64,000 bases of DNA from VXMT01 sp965204835 (lineage in GTDB: Bacteria > Chloroflexota > Dehalococcoidia > UBA2979), in assembly GCA_965204835.1 (NCBI GenBank), contig OZ242017.1:558001-622000 (forward strand), written 5' to 3'. The notes beneath the pieces were generated by a model. The model did no database searches. It was not told the DNA's origin and was given only the letters and a program-made list of their open reading frames with translations. The stretch's first letter is position 1. Every line of letters starts with the position of its first letter. Shown one piece after another: positions 24,328-31,033 of the stretch. Both the position numbers and the translations under genes were made by a program.

Positions 24328-25425
24328 ATGAGCGCCGACGAGGATCCCATGGAGGACATCGAGACAGGGACGGGAGACGGGCCGGGGTACGGCTCCTTTG
24401 GCGAGTTCCTGGCGGGGCTGCACAGCCTGTTTCCGCCCGCGCTGATCCAGGGCTCCGGCTGGGAGCGGCTGCTGGCCCTCGCGCATCGCCTGCCGATCAG
24501 CGTGATCGACAACCGGTTCGGCTTCGAGTTCGACCTGATCGACCCCGACCCGGCGGCGGACTTCTGCGTGGTGCCGGCCCCGGGCGAGCGGCTCGCCGCG
24601 TTCTACTCCGCCCAGGGCGACCTCGCCCCGCCGGAGTCGGCCGAGGCCGCGCTGGGGGCGTTCCTCGCCGAACAGGCGGCGGACCCGCAGGCGCTGCTCG
24701 CGCAGGGGGGCGGCGGGGTGATCCTCGAGTACGACCTGGTCGGGATTTCCTCGGAGCAGCCGGCCTCGCCCGGGATCTTCATTGTGCCCGGGGACATGCA
24801 TGACGAGCCCGGCAGGGAGACGCTGTTCGGCGAACCGGAGCGCCTGGCGGCCGCGCTCTGGGCCGTCGCGGGATGGACACCGGATGAGGAGATACTGCGG
24901 CAGATGCAACGTGTCTACCGGCTCATGCCGCCGCCTGTTCCGGTCTCCCAGGCCGGCATCCTGCCGGGGCGCACGCAGCGGGCGGTGCGCCTCATCGTCG
25001 GCGCCCACTCCGGCGAAGGCGCCGTCGAGACCTTGGAGCGGCTGGGATGGTCCGGATCGCTCGCAGACGTCGTCGCCGTGTACGAGAGCCTGGCAGGACT
25101 GACGCGGGAGGGCCTGAGCCTGAGCGTCGACGTAACCCCGGAGGGGCTCTCTCCCCGGCTCGGGCTGGAGTTCCACCGGCCGGCGGAATGGCATGACCTG
25201 GACCACTCCGGGTGGAACCAGCTGATCGACCGGATGGCGGAGCAGGGCTGGTGCCTGCCCGACAAGGCCGAGGGACTCAAGGCCTGGCCGCGAGTCGAGC
25301 AGGTCTTCGATCAGGCGCGGGTGTACCGGCTTCGGCAGAGCATCAACCACGTAAAGGTGGTCGTGGACCGCGGGACCACCGCGGCCAAGGCCTACGCCGG
25401 CACACTCGCGCTGCAGGCCGCCTAG
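24328..25425 (+). CDS. Unrecognised RiPP-locus protein, candidate maturase
   Basis: A 365-residue soluble protein starting MSADEDPMEDIETGTGDGPG, 46 bases after the ABC gene with GCGGGAGA before the ATG, so in the export operon. I do not recognise a named family. Visible blocks are LPISVIDNRFGFEFDLIDP, GIFIVPGDMHDEPGRETLFG, LSLSVDVTPEGLSPRLGLEF, then GWCLPDKAEGLKAWP and a final RLRQSINHVKVVVDRG plus AAKAYAGTLAL. The C-terminal Arg/Lys-bearing strands resemble a substrate-binding beta barrel. I have an unverified impression that like-shaped unknown proteins sit beside lanthipeptide and NHLP loci elsewhere. Since no known maturase is present, it is a prime candidate to modify the Trp cores; a Trp-directed transferase is one possibility, not shown by the sequence. 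Confidence 0.8.
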   Translation: MSADEDPMEDIETGTGDGPGYGSFGEFLAGLHSLFPPALIQGSGWERLLALAHRLPISVIDNRFGFEFDLIDPDPAADFCVVPAPGERLAAFYSAQGDLAPPESAEAALGAFLAEQAADPQALLAQGGGGVILEYDLVGISSEQPASPGIFIVPGDMHDEPGRETLFGEPERLAAALWAVAGWTPDEEILRQMQRVYRLMPPPVPVSQAGILPGRTQRAVRLIVGAHSGEGAVETLERLGWSGSLADVVAVYESLAGLTREGLSLSVDVTPEGLSPRLGLEFHRPAEWHDLDHSGWNQLIDRMAEQGWCLPDKAEGLKAWPRVEQVFDQARVYRLRQSINHVKVVVDRGTTAAKAYAGTLALQAA

Positions 25426-25442
25426 ACGTAGCCCCAGATACC

Positions 25443-25457
25443 TGTTGCTGTGGTCAC
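25443..25457 (-). pseudogene. Truncated first codons of an NHLP precursor
   Basis: Reading from GTG 25457 gives VTTATG, the start of a precursor leader, then unrelated codons to a stop at 25425-25423. It is the left end of a duplicated segment: the same bases at 26504-26518 begin an intact precursor. The stub marks where the duplication joined the convergent 365-residue gene. Confidence 0.7.
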
Positions 25458-25770
25458 GCCGATTCTCCCTGTCTTTGGGCCGATTGTCGGCTAGCGGGGC
25501 GAGGTCAGGCGGGCCGAGCTTCGGACGCCCAGTCCACTCCGCCGGAGACCTGTGCCAATTCTGCGTCCGTCAACTCCGGAGAGGGCGGCAACACCAGGTG
25601 CGCCGTCGTCGCGCTGTCCTCGTGGACTGCCAGGTCGAAGCCGTCTGGTATGGCCAATCCGGTTTCAGTCGAGATGGCCGCTCCTGGATCGGTAACGAGG
25701 AGGGCGCGGAACTCGCCGTCCTCTGCGGCCCGGTTCAGAATCTGAGCCTTCAGTTCGGTTGCTGTCGTCA
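25444..25770. repeat. Tandem-dispersed duplication, copy A
   Basis: 327 bases nearly identical to 26505-26831, with four single-base differences found by eye. It covers a precursor gene and the 5' end of its downstream neighbour, so it arose by unequal exchange between precursor genes. The high identity suggests a recent event. Confidence 0.85.
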
Positions 25771-25771
25771 T
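25505..25771 (-). CDS. NHLP-leader RiPP precursor 1, core VDWASEARPA
   Basis: 88 residues. A leader of about 78 residues of the nitrile-hydratase alpha type (MTTATELKAQILNRAAEDGE start, FRALL, DPGAAIS, PDGFDLAVHEDS, HLVLPPSP) ends AQVSGG, then a 10-residue core with one Trp. AGGAG lies eight bases before the ATG. It is the last gene of the array and a near copy of precursor 4: Thr for Ala at leader position 27 is the only residue change. The core is identical in the two. Confidence 0.93.
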   Translation of the reverse strand: MTTATELKAQILNRAAEDGEFRALLVTDPGAAISTETGLAIPDGFDLAVHEDSATTAHLVLPPSPELTDAELAQVSGGVDWASEARPA

Positions 25772-25841
25772 GTCGATTCTCCTTTGTACTCGGTTGCCGT
25801 GGTCAAGGTTCCCTCTGTCGTGACAGCCCCCGGCCGCCTTG

Positions 25842-26114
25842 CTACGACGGAGGGAACGGGTTCCAGTCCGCGTACCCCACTCCGCCGACGACGGCTTCCA
25901 TTTCGGCCTCCGTCAACGTGGGCGAGGGAGGCAGCACGAGGTGGGCGGTGGTGGCCTCATCCTCGTGGACCACGAGCTCGAACCCGTCGGGGAAGGCCAC
26001 TCCGGTCTCGGCCGAGATGGCTGCCTTCGGGTCGGCCATGAGGGATGCGCGGAAGTCGTCGTCGTCCGCTGCCTTGTCCAGGATCCGGGCCTTCAGTTCG
26101 GTTACCGTGGTCAC
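25842..26114 (-). CDS. NHLP-leader RiPP precursor 2, core VGYADWNPFPPS
   Basis: 90 residues from GTG 26114 (VTTVTELKARIL). The leader ends EAVVGG; the core of 12 has Tyr, Trp and Phe and three prolines. The frame extends upstream, but those codons lie outside the family pattern. It differs most from the others within the leader (AFPDGFELVVHEDEAT), so it is an older branch of the array. Confidence 0.92.
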   Translation of the reverse strand: MTTVTELKARILDKAADDDDFRASLMADPKAAISAETGVAFPDGFELVVHEDEATTAHLVLPPSPTLTEAEMEAVVGGVGYADWNPFPPS

Positions 26115-26233
26115 GCTGGTTCGCCTTTCTCTTGAAGCTGCTTGTCGGCTCAAGCCGATGGGCGCCGTTACTGAGCCCGTCGAATGGCCCAGTAACGGCA
26201 CCGAGCGAGGCTGTACGGCCCCGCGTCCCCTGC

Positions 26234-26518
26234 TTAGCCGTTCCCGCCCATGTGGCTGGGCATGCTGTTCTCCCAGAGGCTCCCGCCACCGGCGACCAAC
26301 TCCAGCTCGGCGTCCGTGAGTCCCGGCGAGGGCGGGAGCACGATGTGGGCCGTGGTGGCGCTGTCCTCGTGCACCGACACGCTGAACGCGTCCGGAATGT
26401 CGGCCCCGATTTCGGCGGAGATGGCCGCCCTCGGGTCCGCGACGAGGCGTGCGCGGAAGTCGTTGTCGTCCGCCGCCTTGCTCAGGATCTGGTCCCTCAT
26501 CTCGGTTGCTGTGGTCAC
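26234..26518 (-). CDS. NHLP-leader RiPP precursor 3, core GSLWENSMPSHMGGNG
   Basis: 94 residues from GTG 26518. The leader ends ELVAGG; the 16-residue core has one Trp, two Met and a late GG that could be a second, spurious cut site. Its first 14 bases also appear as the stub at 25443-25457. Confidence 0.92.
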   Translation of the reverse strand: MTTATEMRDQILSKAADDNDFRARLVADPRAAISAEIGADIPDAFSVSVHEDSATTAHIVLPPSPGLTDAELELVAGGGSLWENSMPSHMGGNG

Positions 26519-26831
26519 GCCGATTCTCCCTGTCTTTGGGCCGATTGTCGGCTAGCGGGGCGAGGTCAGGCGGGCCGAGCTTCGGACGCCCAGTCCACTC
26601 CGCCGGAGACCTGTGCCAATTCTGCGTCCGTCAACTCCGGAGAGGGCGGCAACACCAGGTGCGCCGTCGTCGCGCTGTCCTCGTGGACTGCCAGGTCGAA
26701 GCCGTCTGGGATGGCCAATCCGGTTTCAGTCGAGATGGCCGCTCCCGGATCGGCAACGAGGAGGGCGCGGAACTCGCCGTCCTCTGCGGCCCGGTTCAGG
26801 ATCTGAGCCTTCAGTTCGGTTGCTGTCGTCA
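26505..26831. repeat. Tandem-dispersed duplication, copy B
   Basis: Partner of 25444-25770. Here the left end runs on into a complete precursor gene (26234-26518), so this copy is likely the parent and the other the product. Confidence 0.85.
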
Positions 26832-26832
26832 C
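26566..26832 (-). CDS. NHLP-leader RiPP precursor 4, core VDWASEARPA
   Basis: 88 residues from GTG 26832, where precursor 1 uses ATG. The core is identical to that of precursor 1. The start-codon change lies just outside the shared 327 bases, which shows that the 5' junction of the duplication falls at the start codon. Confidence 0.92.
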   Translation of the reverse strand: MTTATELKAQILNRAAEDGEFRALLVADPGAAISTETGLAIPDGFDLAVHEDSATTAHLVLPPSPELTDAELAQVSGGVDWASEARPA

Positions 26833-26881
26833 GTTTCTCGTTCCCTTCGCGTGCTGCTGCGTCCCTGGACCTCCGTGACCG

Positions 26882-27175
26882 CTACTCAACAGGCCGGCCT
26901 GTATTAGGATTCGTTGGCGAGCCAGGAGTCATCCAGTTCGCTCCGCCCGTCGCCATCTCCAGCTCGGCGTCCGTGAGCGCCGGCGAGGGCGGCAGCACCA
27001 GGTGCGCCGTCGTGGCGCTGTCCTCGTGGACGACGACGTCGAACGCGTCCGGTACGGTCGTCCCGATTTCGGCGGAGATGGCCGCCCTCGGGTCCGCAAT
27101 GAGGCGTGCGCGGAAGTCGTTGTCGTCCGCCGCCTTGCTCAGGATCTGGCCCCTCATCTCGGTTGCTGTCGTCAT
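26882..27175 (-). CDS. NHLP-leader RiPP precursor 5, core ANWMTPGSPTNPNTGRPVE
   Basis: 97 residues, the longest of the set, with a 19-residue core rich in Pro, Asn and Thr and a single Trp at core position 3. The leader ends EMATGG. Its 5' gap (27176-27237) is homologous to those before precursors 4 and 7 and carries AGGAAC as the ribosome site. Confidence 0.93.
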   Translation of the reverse strand: MTTATEMRGQILSKAADDNDFRARLIADPRAAISAEIGTTVPDAFDVVVHEDSATTAHLVLPPSPALTDAELEMATGGANWMTPGSPTNPNTGRPVE

Positions 27176-27237
27176 GGTTCCCGTTCCTTTCGCGTGCTGC
27201 TTCTGTCCTCTAATCCGCAACTGAACAGGTCAGCGAA

Positions 27238-27498
27238 CTACCAGTAATACCCCTTGTGGGATCCGCCGCCGGCCACCGTCTCCAGCTCGGCCTCCGTCAG
27301 TGCCGGCGAGGGCGGGAGCACGAGGTGGACGGTGGTGGCGCTGTCCTCGTGCACCATCACCTCGAACCCCTCCGGTATGGCCGTCCCGGTTTCGGCCGAG
27401 ATGGCAGCCCTCGGGTCGGCGATGAGGGAAGCGCGGAACTCGCCGTCCTCATCCGCCCTGGACAGGATCTGGTCCCTGATCTCGGTTGCTGTCGTCAT
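27238..27498 (-). CDS. NHLP-leader RiPP precursor 6, core GSHKGYYW
   Basis: 86 residues. The leader ends ETVAGG; the 8-residue core ends in Tyr-Tyr-Trp. The leader carries RADEDGEFRASL, the same subtype as precursor 8. Confidence 0.93.
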   Translation of the reverse strand: MTTATEIRDQILSRADEDGEFRASLIADPRAAISAETGTAIPEGFEVMVHEDSATTVHLVLPPSPALTEAELETVAGGGSHKGYYW

Positions 27499-27577
27499 GG
27501 TTCACCTCCGTATCGCGGTTCTACCCCCTCCGGGAGTGGGCCCAGGGGAAGCCCCCGGGAGTCCGCGTCCGAGCGGT

Positions 27578-27841
27578 TTACGACATCCCGCCATACCACC
27601 AGGAAGCAGCACCAGTCGCCGCCTCCAGCTCGGCCTCCGTCAGCTCCGGCGAGGGCGGGAGCACGAGGTGGAAGGTGGTGGCGCTGTCCTCGTGCACCAC
27701 GACGTTGTAACCGTCGGGCATCTCGGTCCCGATTTCGGCGGAGATGGCCGCCTTCGGGTCGTCGATGAGGCGTGCGCGGAAGTCGTTGTCGTCCGCCGCC
27801 TTGCTCAGGATCTGGCCCCTCATCTCGGTTGCTGTCGTCAT
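27578..27841 (-). CDS. NHLP-leader RiPP precursor 7, core ASWWYGGMS
   Basis: 87 residues. The leader ends EAATGA, so the cut would fall after Gly-Ala rather than Gly-Gly. The core has two Trp and one Tyr in a row. The leader also has Tyr in PDGYNVV, the only aromatic change in this otherwise conserved block. Confidence 0.92.
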   Translation of the reverse strand: MTTATEMRGQILSKAADDNDFRARLIDDPKAAISAEIGTEMPDGYNVVVHEDSATTFHLVLPPSPELTEAELEAATGAASWWYGGMS

Positions 27842-27903
27842 GGTTCTCTTCCTTTCGCGTTGCTGCTTCTGTCCTGCAATCCGCACGTGAACAGGTCAGT
27901 GCA

Positions 27904-28161
27904 TTACCACCAGATGTACCCTGGGCCGCCGCCGGCCACTGTCTCCAGCTCGGCGTCTGTGAGTGCCGGCGAAGGCGGGAGTACGAGGTGGAAGGTGGTG
28001 GCGCTGTCCTCGTGCACCATCACCTCGAAGCCGTCCGGTACGGTCGCCCCGACCTCGGCCGAGATGGCAGCCCTCGGGTCGGCGATGAGGGAAGCGCGGA
28101 ACTCGCCGTCTTCTTCCGCCCTGCTCAGGATCCGGGTCTTCATTTCTGTTGCTGTGGTCAT
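27904..28161 (-). CDS. NHLP-leader RiPP precursor 8, core GPGYIWW
   Basis: 85 residues. The leader ends ETVAGG; the 7-residue core ends Trp-Trp. Only 16 bases separate it from precursor 9 upstream, so it must be translated from a shared transcript. Confidence 0.93.
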   Translation of the reverse strand: MTTATEMKTRILSRAEEDGEFRASLIADPRAAISAEVGATVPDGFEVMVHEDSATTFHLVLPPSPALTDAELETVAGGGPGYIWW

Positions 28162-28177
28162 GGCTTCCTCGCGTCGC

Positions 28178-28453
28178 CTACCAGGTGGTGCCGGAACCAC
28201 TCCCGTAACCCTCGCCGAACCCACCGGCCGCGTGCTCCAGTTCGGCCTCCGTGAGCGCCGACGAGGGCGGCAGCACCAGGTGCGCCGTCGTCGCGCTGTC
28301 CTCGTGGACGACGACGTCGAAGCCGTCCGGTACGGTCGTCCCGACCTCGGCCGAGATTGCTGTCCTCGGGTCCGCGATGAGGCGGGCGCGGAAGTCGCCG
28401 TCCTCCGCCGCCTTGTTCAGAAGTCGGGTCTTCAGTTCAGTTGCTGTGGTCAC
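28178..28453 (-). CDS. NHLP-leader RiPP precursor 9, core FGEGYGSGSGTTW
   Basis: 91 residues from GTG 28453. The leader ends EHAAGG; the 13-residue core is Gly/Ser-rich with Tyr and a C-terminal Trp. The leader has PPSSALTEAE in place of PPSPALTEAE. Confidence 0.92.
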   Translation of the reverse strand: MTTATELKTRLLNKAAEDGDFRARLIADPRTAISAEVGTTVPDGFDVVVHEDSATTAHLVLPPSSALTEAELEHAAGGFGEGYGSGSGTTW

Positions 28454-28480
28454 GGTGTTCCTCTTCTCCGCAGTTCTGGC

Positions 28481-28541
28481 AGCTCGGTTCCGATGTCGGC
28501 GGAGATGGCCGCCTTCAGGTCCTCGATGAGGTGTGCGCGGG
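28481..28541 (-). pseudogene. Decayed NHLP precursor fragment
   Basis: About 61 bases read, with one substitution in the DPK motif, as ARAHLIEDLKAAISADIGTE, the middle of a precursor leader. There is no start, no core and no flanking leader ends. It closely matches the same part of precursor 7 at base level, so it is the relic of a lost member between precursors 9 and 10. Confidence 0.85.
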
Positions 28542-28563
28542 CTTCCCCGCGCCCGAATGAGCC

Positions 28564-28827
28564 TTACGAGTTCCAGTTCCCAATGACTGAGAGGCCGCCG
28601 GTCGCCGTCTCGAGCTCCGACTCCGTCAGTTCCGGCGAGGGCGGCAGCACGAGGTGGAAGGTGGTGGCGCTGTCCTCGTGGACGACGACGTCGAAGCCGT
28701 CCGGTACGGTCGCCCCGACCTCGGCCGAGATGGCCGCCTTCGGGTCCTCGATGAGGCGAGTACGGAAGTCGCCGTCCTCCGCCGCCTTGTTCAGGATCTG
28801 GTCTCTCATCTCGGTTGCAGTGGTCAT
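28564..28827 (-). CDS. NHLP-leader RiPP precursor 10, core LSVIGNWNS
   Basis: 87 residues. The leader ends ETATGG; the 9-residue core has one Trp between two Asn. AGGAGC lies seven bases before the ATG. Confidence 0.93.
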   Translation of the reverse strand: MTTATEMRDQILNKAAEDGDFRTRLIEDPKAAISAEVGATVPDGFDVVVHEDSATTFHLVLPPSPELTESELETATGGLSVIGNWNS

Positions 28828-28886
28828 GCCTGCTCCTTTCACCCGCCGCTTCGCCCTGGATTCCCGTGTCCGATAACGCGACTGCG

Positions 28887-29141
28887 TTACCAGATGATCA
28901 TCGCGATACCGCCGGTCGCCTGCTCCAGCTCGCCCTCGGTGAGCTGTGGCGAGGGCGGCAGCACGAGGTGGAACGTGGTGGCGCTGTCCTCATGCACCGC
29001 CACGTCGAACCCCTCAGGAATGTCGGCCCCGATCTCGGCCGAGATGGCCGCCCTCGGGTCCTCGATGAGGCGTGCGCGGAAGTCGCCGTCCTCATCTGCC
29101 CTGGTCAGGATCTGCGTCTTCAACTCTGTTGCTGTTGTCAT
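28887..29141 (-). CDS. NHLP-leader RiPP precursor 11, core IAMIIW
   Basis: 84 residues. The leader ends EQATGG; the 6-residue core is wholly hydrophobic with a C-terminal Trp. There is no Ser, Thr or Cys in the core, which rules out lanthionine or azole chemistry for this product. Confidence 0.93.
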   Translation of the reverse strand: MTTATELKTQILTRADEDGDFRARLIEDPRAAISAEIGADIPEGFDVAVHEDSATTFHLVLPPSPQLTEGELEQATGGIAMIIW

Positions 29142-29202
29142 CGTGGAATCCTCCTTGGGCCTCTGACGTCTCGGGGCCATCGGGAGCTACAGCCCGTGTT
29201 CA

Positions 29203-29472
29203 CTACCAGGGGAACGAGTGCTGGCCCCGGTAGCCGCGCCCGCCGGCGACCTGCTCCAGTTCGGCCTGGGTGAGCTGTGGCGAGGGCGACAGCACGAGGT
29301 GGAAGGTGGTGGCGCTGTCCTCGTGCACCGCCACGTCGAACCCATGCGGAATGTCGGCCCCGATCTCGGCCGAGATGGCCGCCTTCGGGTCCTCGATGAG
29401 GCGAGCGCGGAAGTCGCCGTCTTCGTCCGCCCGGGTGAGAATCTGAGCCTTCAACTCGGCCGCCGTGGTCAT
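29203..29472 (-). CDS. NHLP-leader RiPP precursor 12, core RGYRGQHSFPW
   Basis: 89 residues. The leader ends EQVAGG; the 11-residue core is basic with Tyr, Phe and a C-terminal Trp. The leader start is MTTAAELKAQ, and HLVLSPSP replaces HLVLPPSP. Confidence 0.93.
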   Translation of the reverse strand: MTTAAELKAQILTRADEDGDFRARLIEDPKAAISAEIGADIPHGFDVAVHEDSATTFHLVLSPSPQLTQAELEQVAGGRGYRGQHSFPW

Positions 29473-29519
29473 GAATATCGCCCTTCCCGCAGTTCTGGCC
29501 CCCTGAAGGAGTGCCCTAG

Positions 29520-29789
29520 CTAGGTTCCCGGAACCTGGAACGGACCCCAGTTGGCGGCTCCGGCGACCGACTCGAGCTCGGCGTCGGTCAGTACCGGCGA
29601 GGGCGGCAGCACCAGGTGGGCACTGGTAGCGCTCTCCTCGTGCACCACGACGTCGATGCCGTCGGGTATGTCGGCTCCGAATTCGTGCGAGATGGTGGCC
29701 ATGGGGTCGGCGATGAGGCGCGCGCGGAACTCGGCGTCCTCCTCGGCCCGGCTCAGAATCTGGCCCTTCATCTCATCTGCAGTCGTCAT
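29520..29789 (-). CDS. NHLP-leader RiPP precursor 13, core ANWGPFQVPGT
   Basis: 89 residues. The leader ends ESVAGA (Gly-Ala site); the core shares its ANW start with precursor 5. The leader is the most divergent (DPMATISHEFGADIPDGIDV). Confidence 0.92.
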   Translation of the reverse strand: MTTADEMKGQILSRAEEDAEFRARLIADPMATISHEFGADIPDGIDVVVHEESATSAHLVLPPSPVLTDAELESVAGAANWGPFQVPGT

Positions 29790-29866
29790 GGTTCTGCCTC
29801 TTCCGCTGCTGCGGTGACCCGAGTGGCGCCCGTGGAGCTGCTACTCGAGGTCGCCTCGTCGCCCTA

Positions 29867-30118
29867 CTAGAGCCACCCGTGGTGGCCGCCGGCGACCGTC
29901 TCCAGCTCGGCCTCTGTCAGTGCCGGCGAGGGCGGCAGCACCAGGTGGGCCGCGGTGGGGCTCTCCTCGTGCACGACGACGTCGAAGCCGTCCGGTATGG
30001 CCGTCCCGACTTCAGCCGAGATGGCGGCCCTGGGGTCGGCGATGAGGCGCGCGCGAAACTCGCTGTCCTCTTCAGCCTTGCTGAGAATTCGATCTCTTAT
30101 CTCAGTAGCCGTTGTCAT
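29867..30118 (-). CDS. NHLP-leader RiPP precursor 14, core HHGWL
   Basis: 83 residues, the first gene of the array and nearest the regulatory region. The leader ends ETVAGG; the core has only five residues, two His, Gly, Trp and Leu. GAGGAAGGG lies before the ATG. Confidence 0.93.
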   Translation of the reverse strand: MTTATEIRDRILSKAEEDSEFRARLIADPRAAISAEVGTAIPDGFDVVVHEESPTAAHLVLPPSPALTEAELETVAGGHHGWL

Positions 30119-30149
30119 GAGTTTCCCTTCCTCATCACGTTCGCAGTTG

Positions 30150-30155
30150 CTTATA
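30150..30155 (-). promoter_or_regulatory. Candidate -10 of the precursor array
   Basis: TATAAG on the minus strand, about 32 bases before the precursor 14 start, with no good -35; the activator box at 30166-30182 lies ten bases upstream. This would make the array depend on the cluster regulator. Confidence 0.4.
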
Positions 30156-30165
30156 TCACGGGGTT

Positions 30166-30234
30166 ATGACCTCGTTGTGATCTGTCCGAGAGCGGTCGTG
30201 ACCTGTTGTGATTCCCCGCCGAGGCTGGCATACT
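30166..30234 (+). promoter_or_regulatory. Activator boxes and -10 element of the methyltransferase promoter
   Basis: ATGACCTCGTTGTGATC (30166-30182) and CGTGACCTGTTGTGATT (30197-30213), starts 32 bases apart, then 15 bases and CATACT (30229-30234), about 70 bases before ATG 30305. The second box, spacing and hexamer are identical to those before the sensor-regulator gene. The region lies between two diverging units (array and methyltransferase), so it may switch both. Confidence 0.6.
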
Positions 30235-30304
30235 CCCCCTCGGCTAGCGCCGGACCCTCCGGCCCTGGAGGAGGGCCTCCGCGGTCGCATCGAGGTGATC
30301 TCAG

Positions 30305-31033
30305 ATGGATCGGCCGACACCGGACAACGAGGCAGCCCTGCCAGACCAGGGGGCCGCCACGCCAGACGCGATTTACGGCGAGGGCTATGTGGAGCCGTAC
30401 GCGGCGCTCTACATCGACCACCCGTTGTGGGAGCCGAAACTGCAGTGCAACGTCGCGCTGTTGAGCAGGCTGCTGAAGCCACTGGGCAACTGGCTGGACA
30501 CCTGCTGCGGGCAGGGGTGGCACCTGGCGCAGTTCCCCCACCACAGCCGGATGGGCGTCGACTGGAGTGCGGCCCAGCTCGAGCAGGCGAGGGCGCTGAA
30601 CCCCGGCGTCCCCTTCATCGAGGCGGACATCACCCGGTACGAGCCTCCCGAGGGGCAGCGCTTCGACCTCGTCAGCAACTTCTGGAGCGCCTACTCCTAC
30701 CTGAACGACGAGGACGCCATCCGCGAGCTGGTGGAGAAGCTGGTCCGCTGGACGGCGCCCGGCGGCGCCCTCTACCTGGAACTGACCGTCCCGGAGCTGT
30801 TGGAGGAGTTCAACGACAGCGAGTTCGCGGCGGAAACGGGCGCCCGGGTCTCCCTGCGGTCGCCCGATGGAGTGCACTGGGACTACCACGATGACGGCGG
30901 CGTCCACCGGATGATGAGCCCGCCGCTCGAGTTCTTCACCGACCTCATCGAGCCCCACTTCGCGGGGACCAACCACTCGGTCGTCGTCCGCGCGGTTCGC
31001 CAGTTCGTTGCCTGGGGCAAGCGGGCCGACTGA
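30305..31033 (+). CDS. SAM-dependent class I methyltransferase of the RiPP locus
   Basis: A 242-residue methyltransferase. Motif I is LDTCCGQGWHLAQF (about residues 64-77), the acidic end of strand 2 is MGVDWSAAQLEQAR, motif II EADITRYEPP and motif III WTAPGGALYLEL. It lacks a membrane anchor. GAGGTGATC before the ATG is the ribosome site. Divergent from the precursor array and under the same box as the regulator, it probably methylates the core peptides (N- or C-terminus, Trp or His) or a biosynthetic partner; the target is inference. Confidence 0.88.
   Translation: MDRPTPDNEAALPDQGAATPDAIYGEGYVEPYAALYIDHPLWEPKLQCNVALLSRLLKPLGNWLDTCCGQGWHLAQFPHHSRMGVDWSAAQLEQARALNPGVPFIEADITRYEPPEGQRFDLVSNFWSAYSYLNDEDAIRELVEKLVRWTAPGGALYLELTVPELLEEFNDSEFAAETGARVSLRSPDGVHWDYHDDGGVHRMMSPPLEFFTDLIEPHFAGTNHSVVVRAVRQFVAWGKRAD

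Noticed and set aside
25505..30118. Precursor array resembling a dispersed DNA repeat
   Set aside because: Repeat unit is a whole gene with start, ribosome site and stop; the similarity is in the leader coding part.
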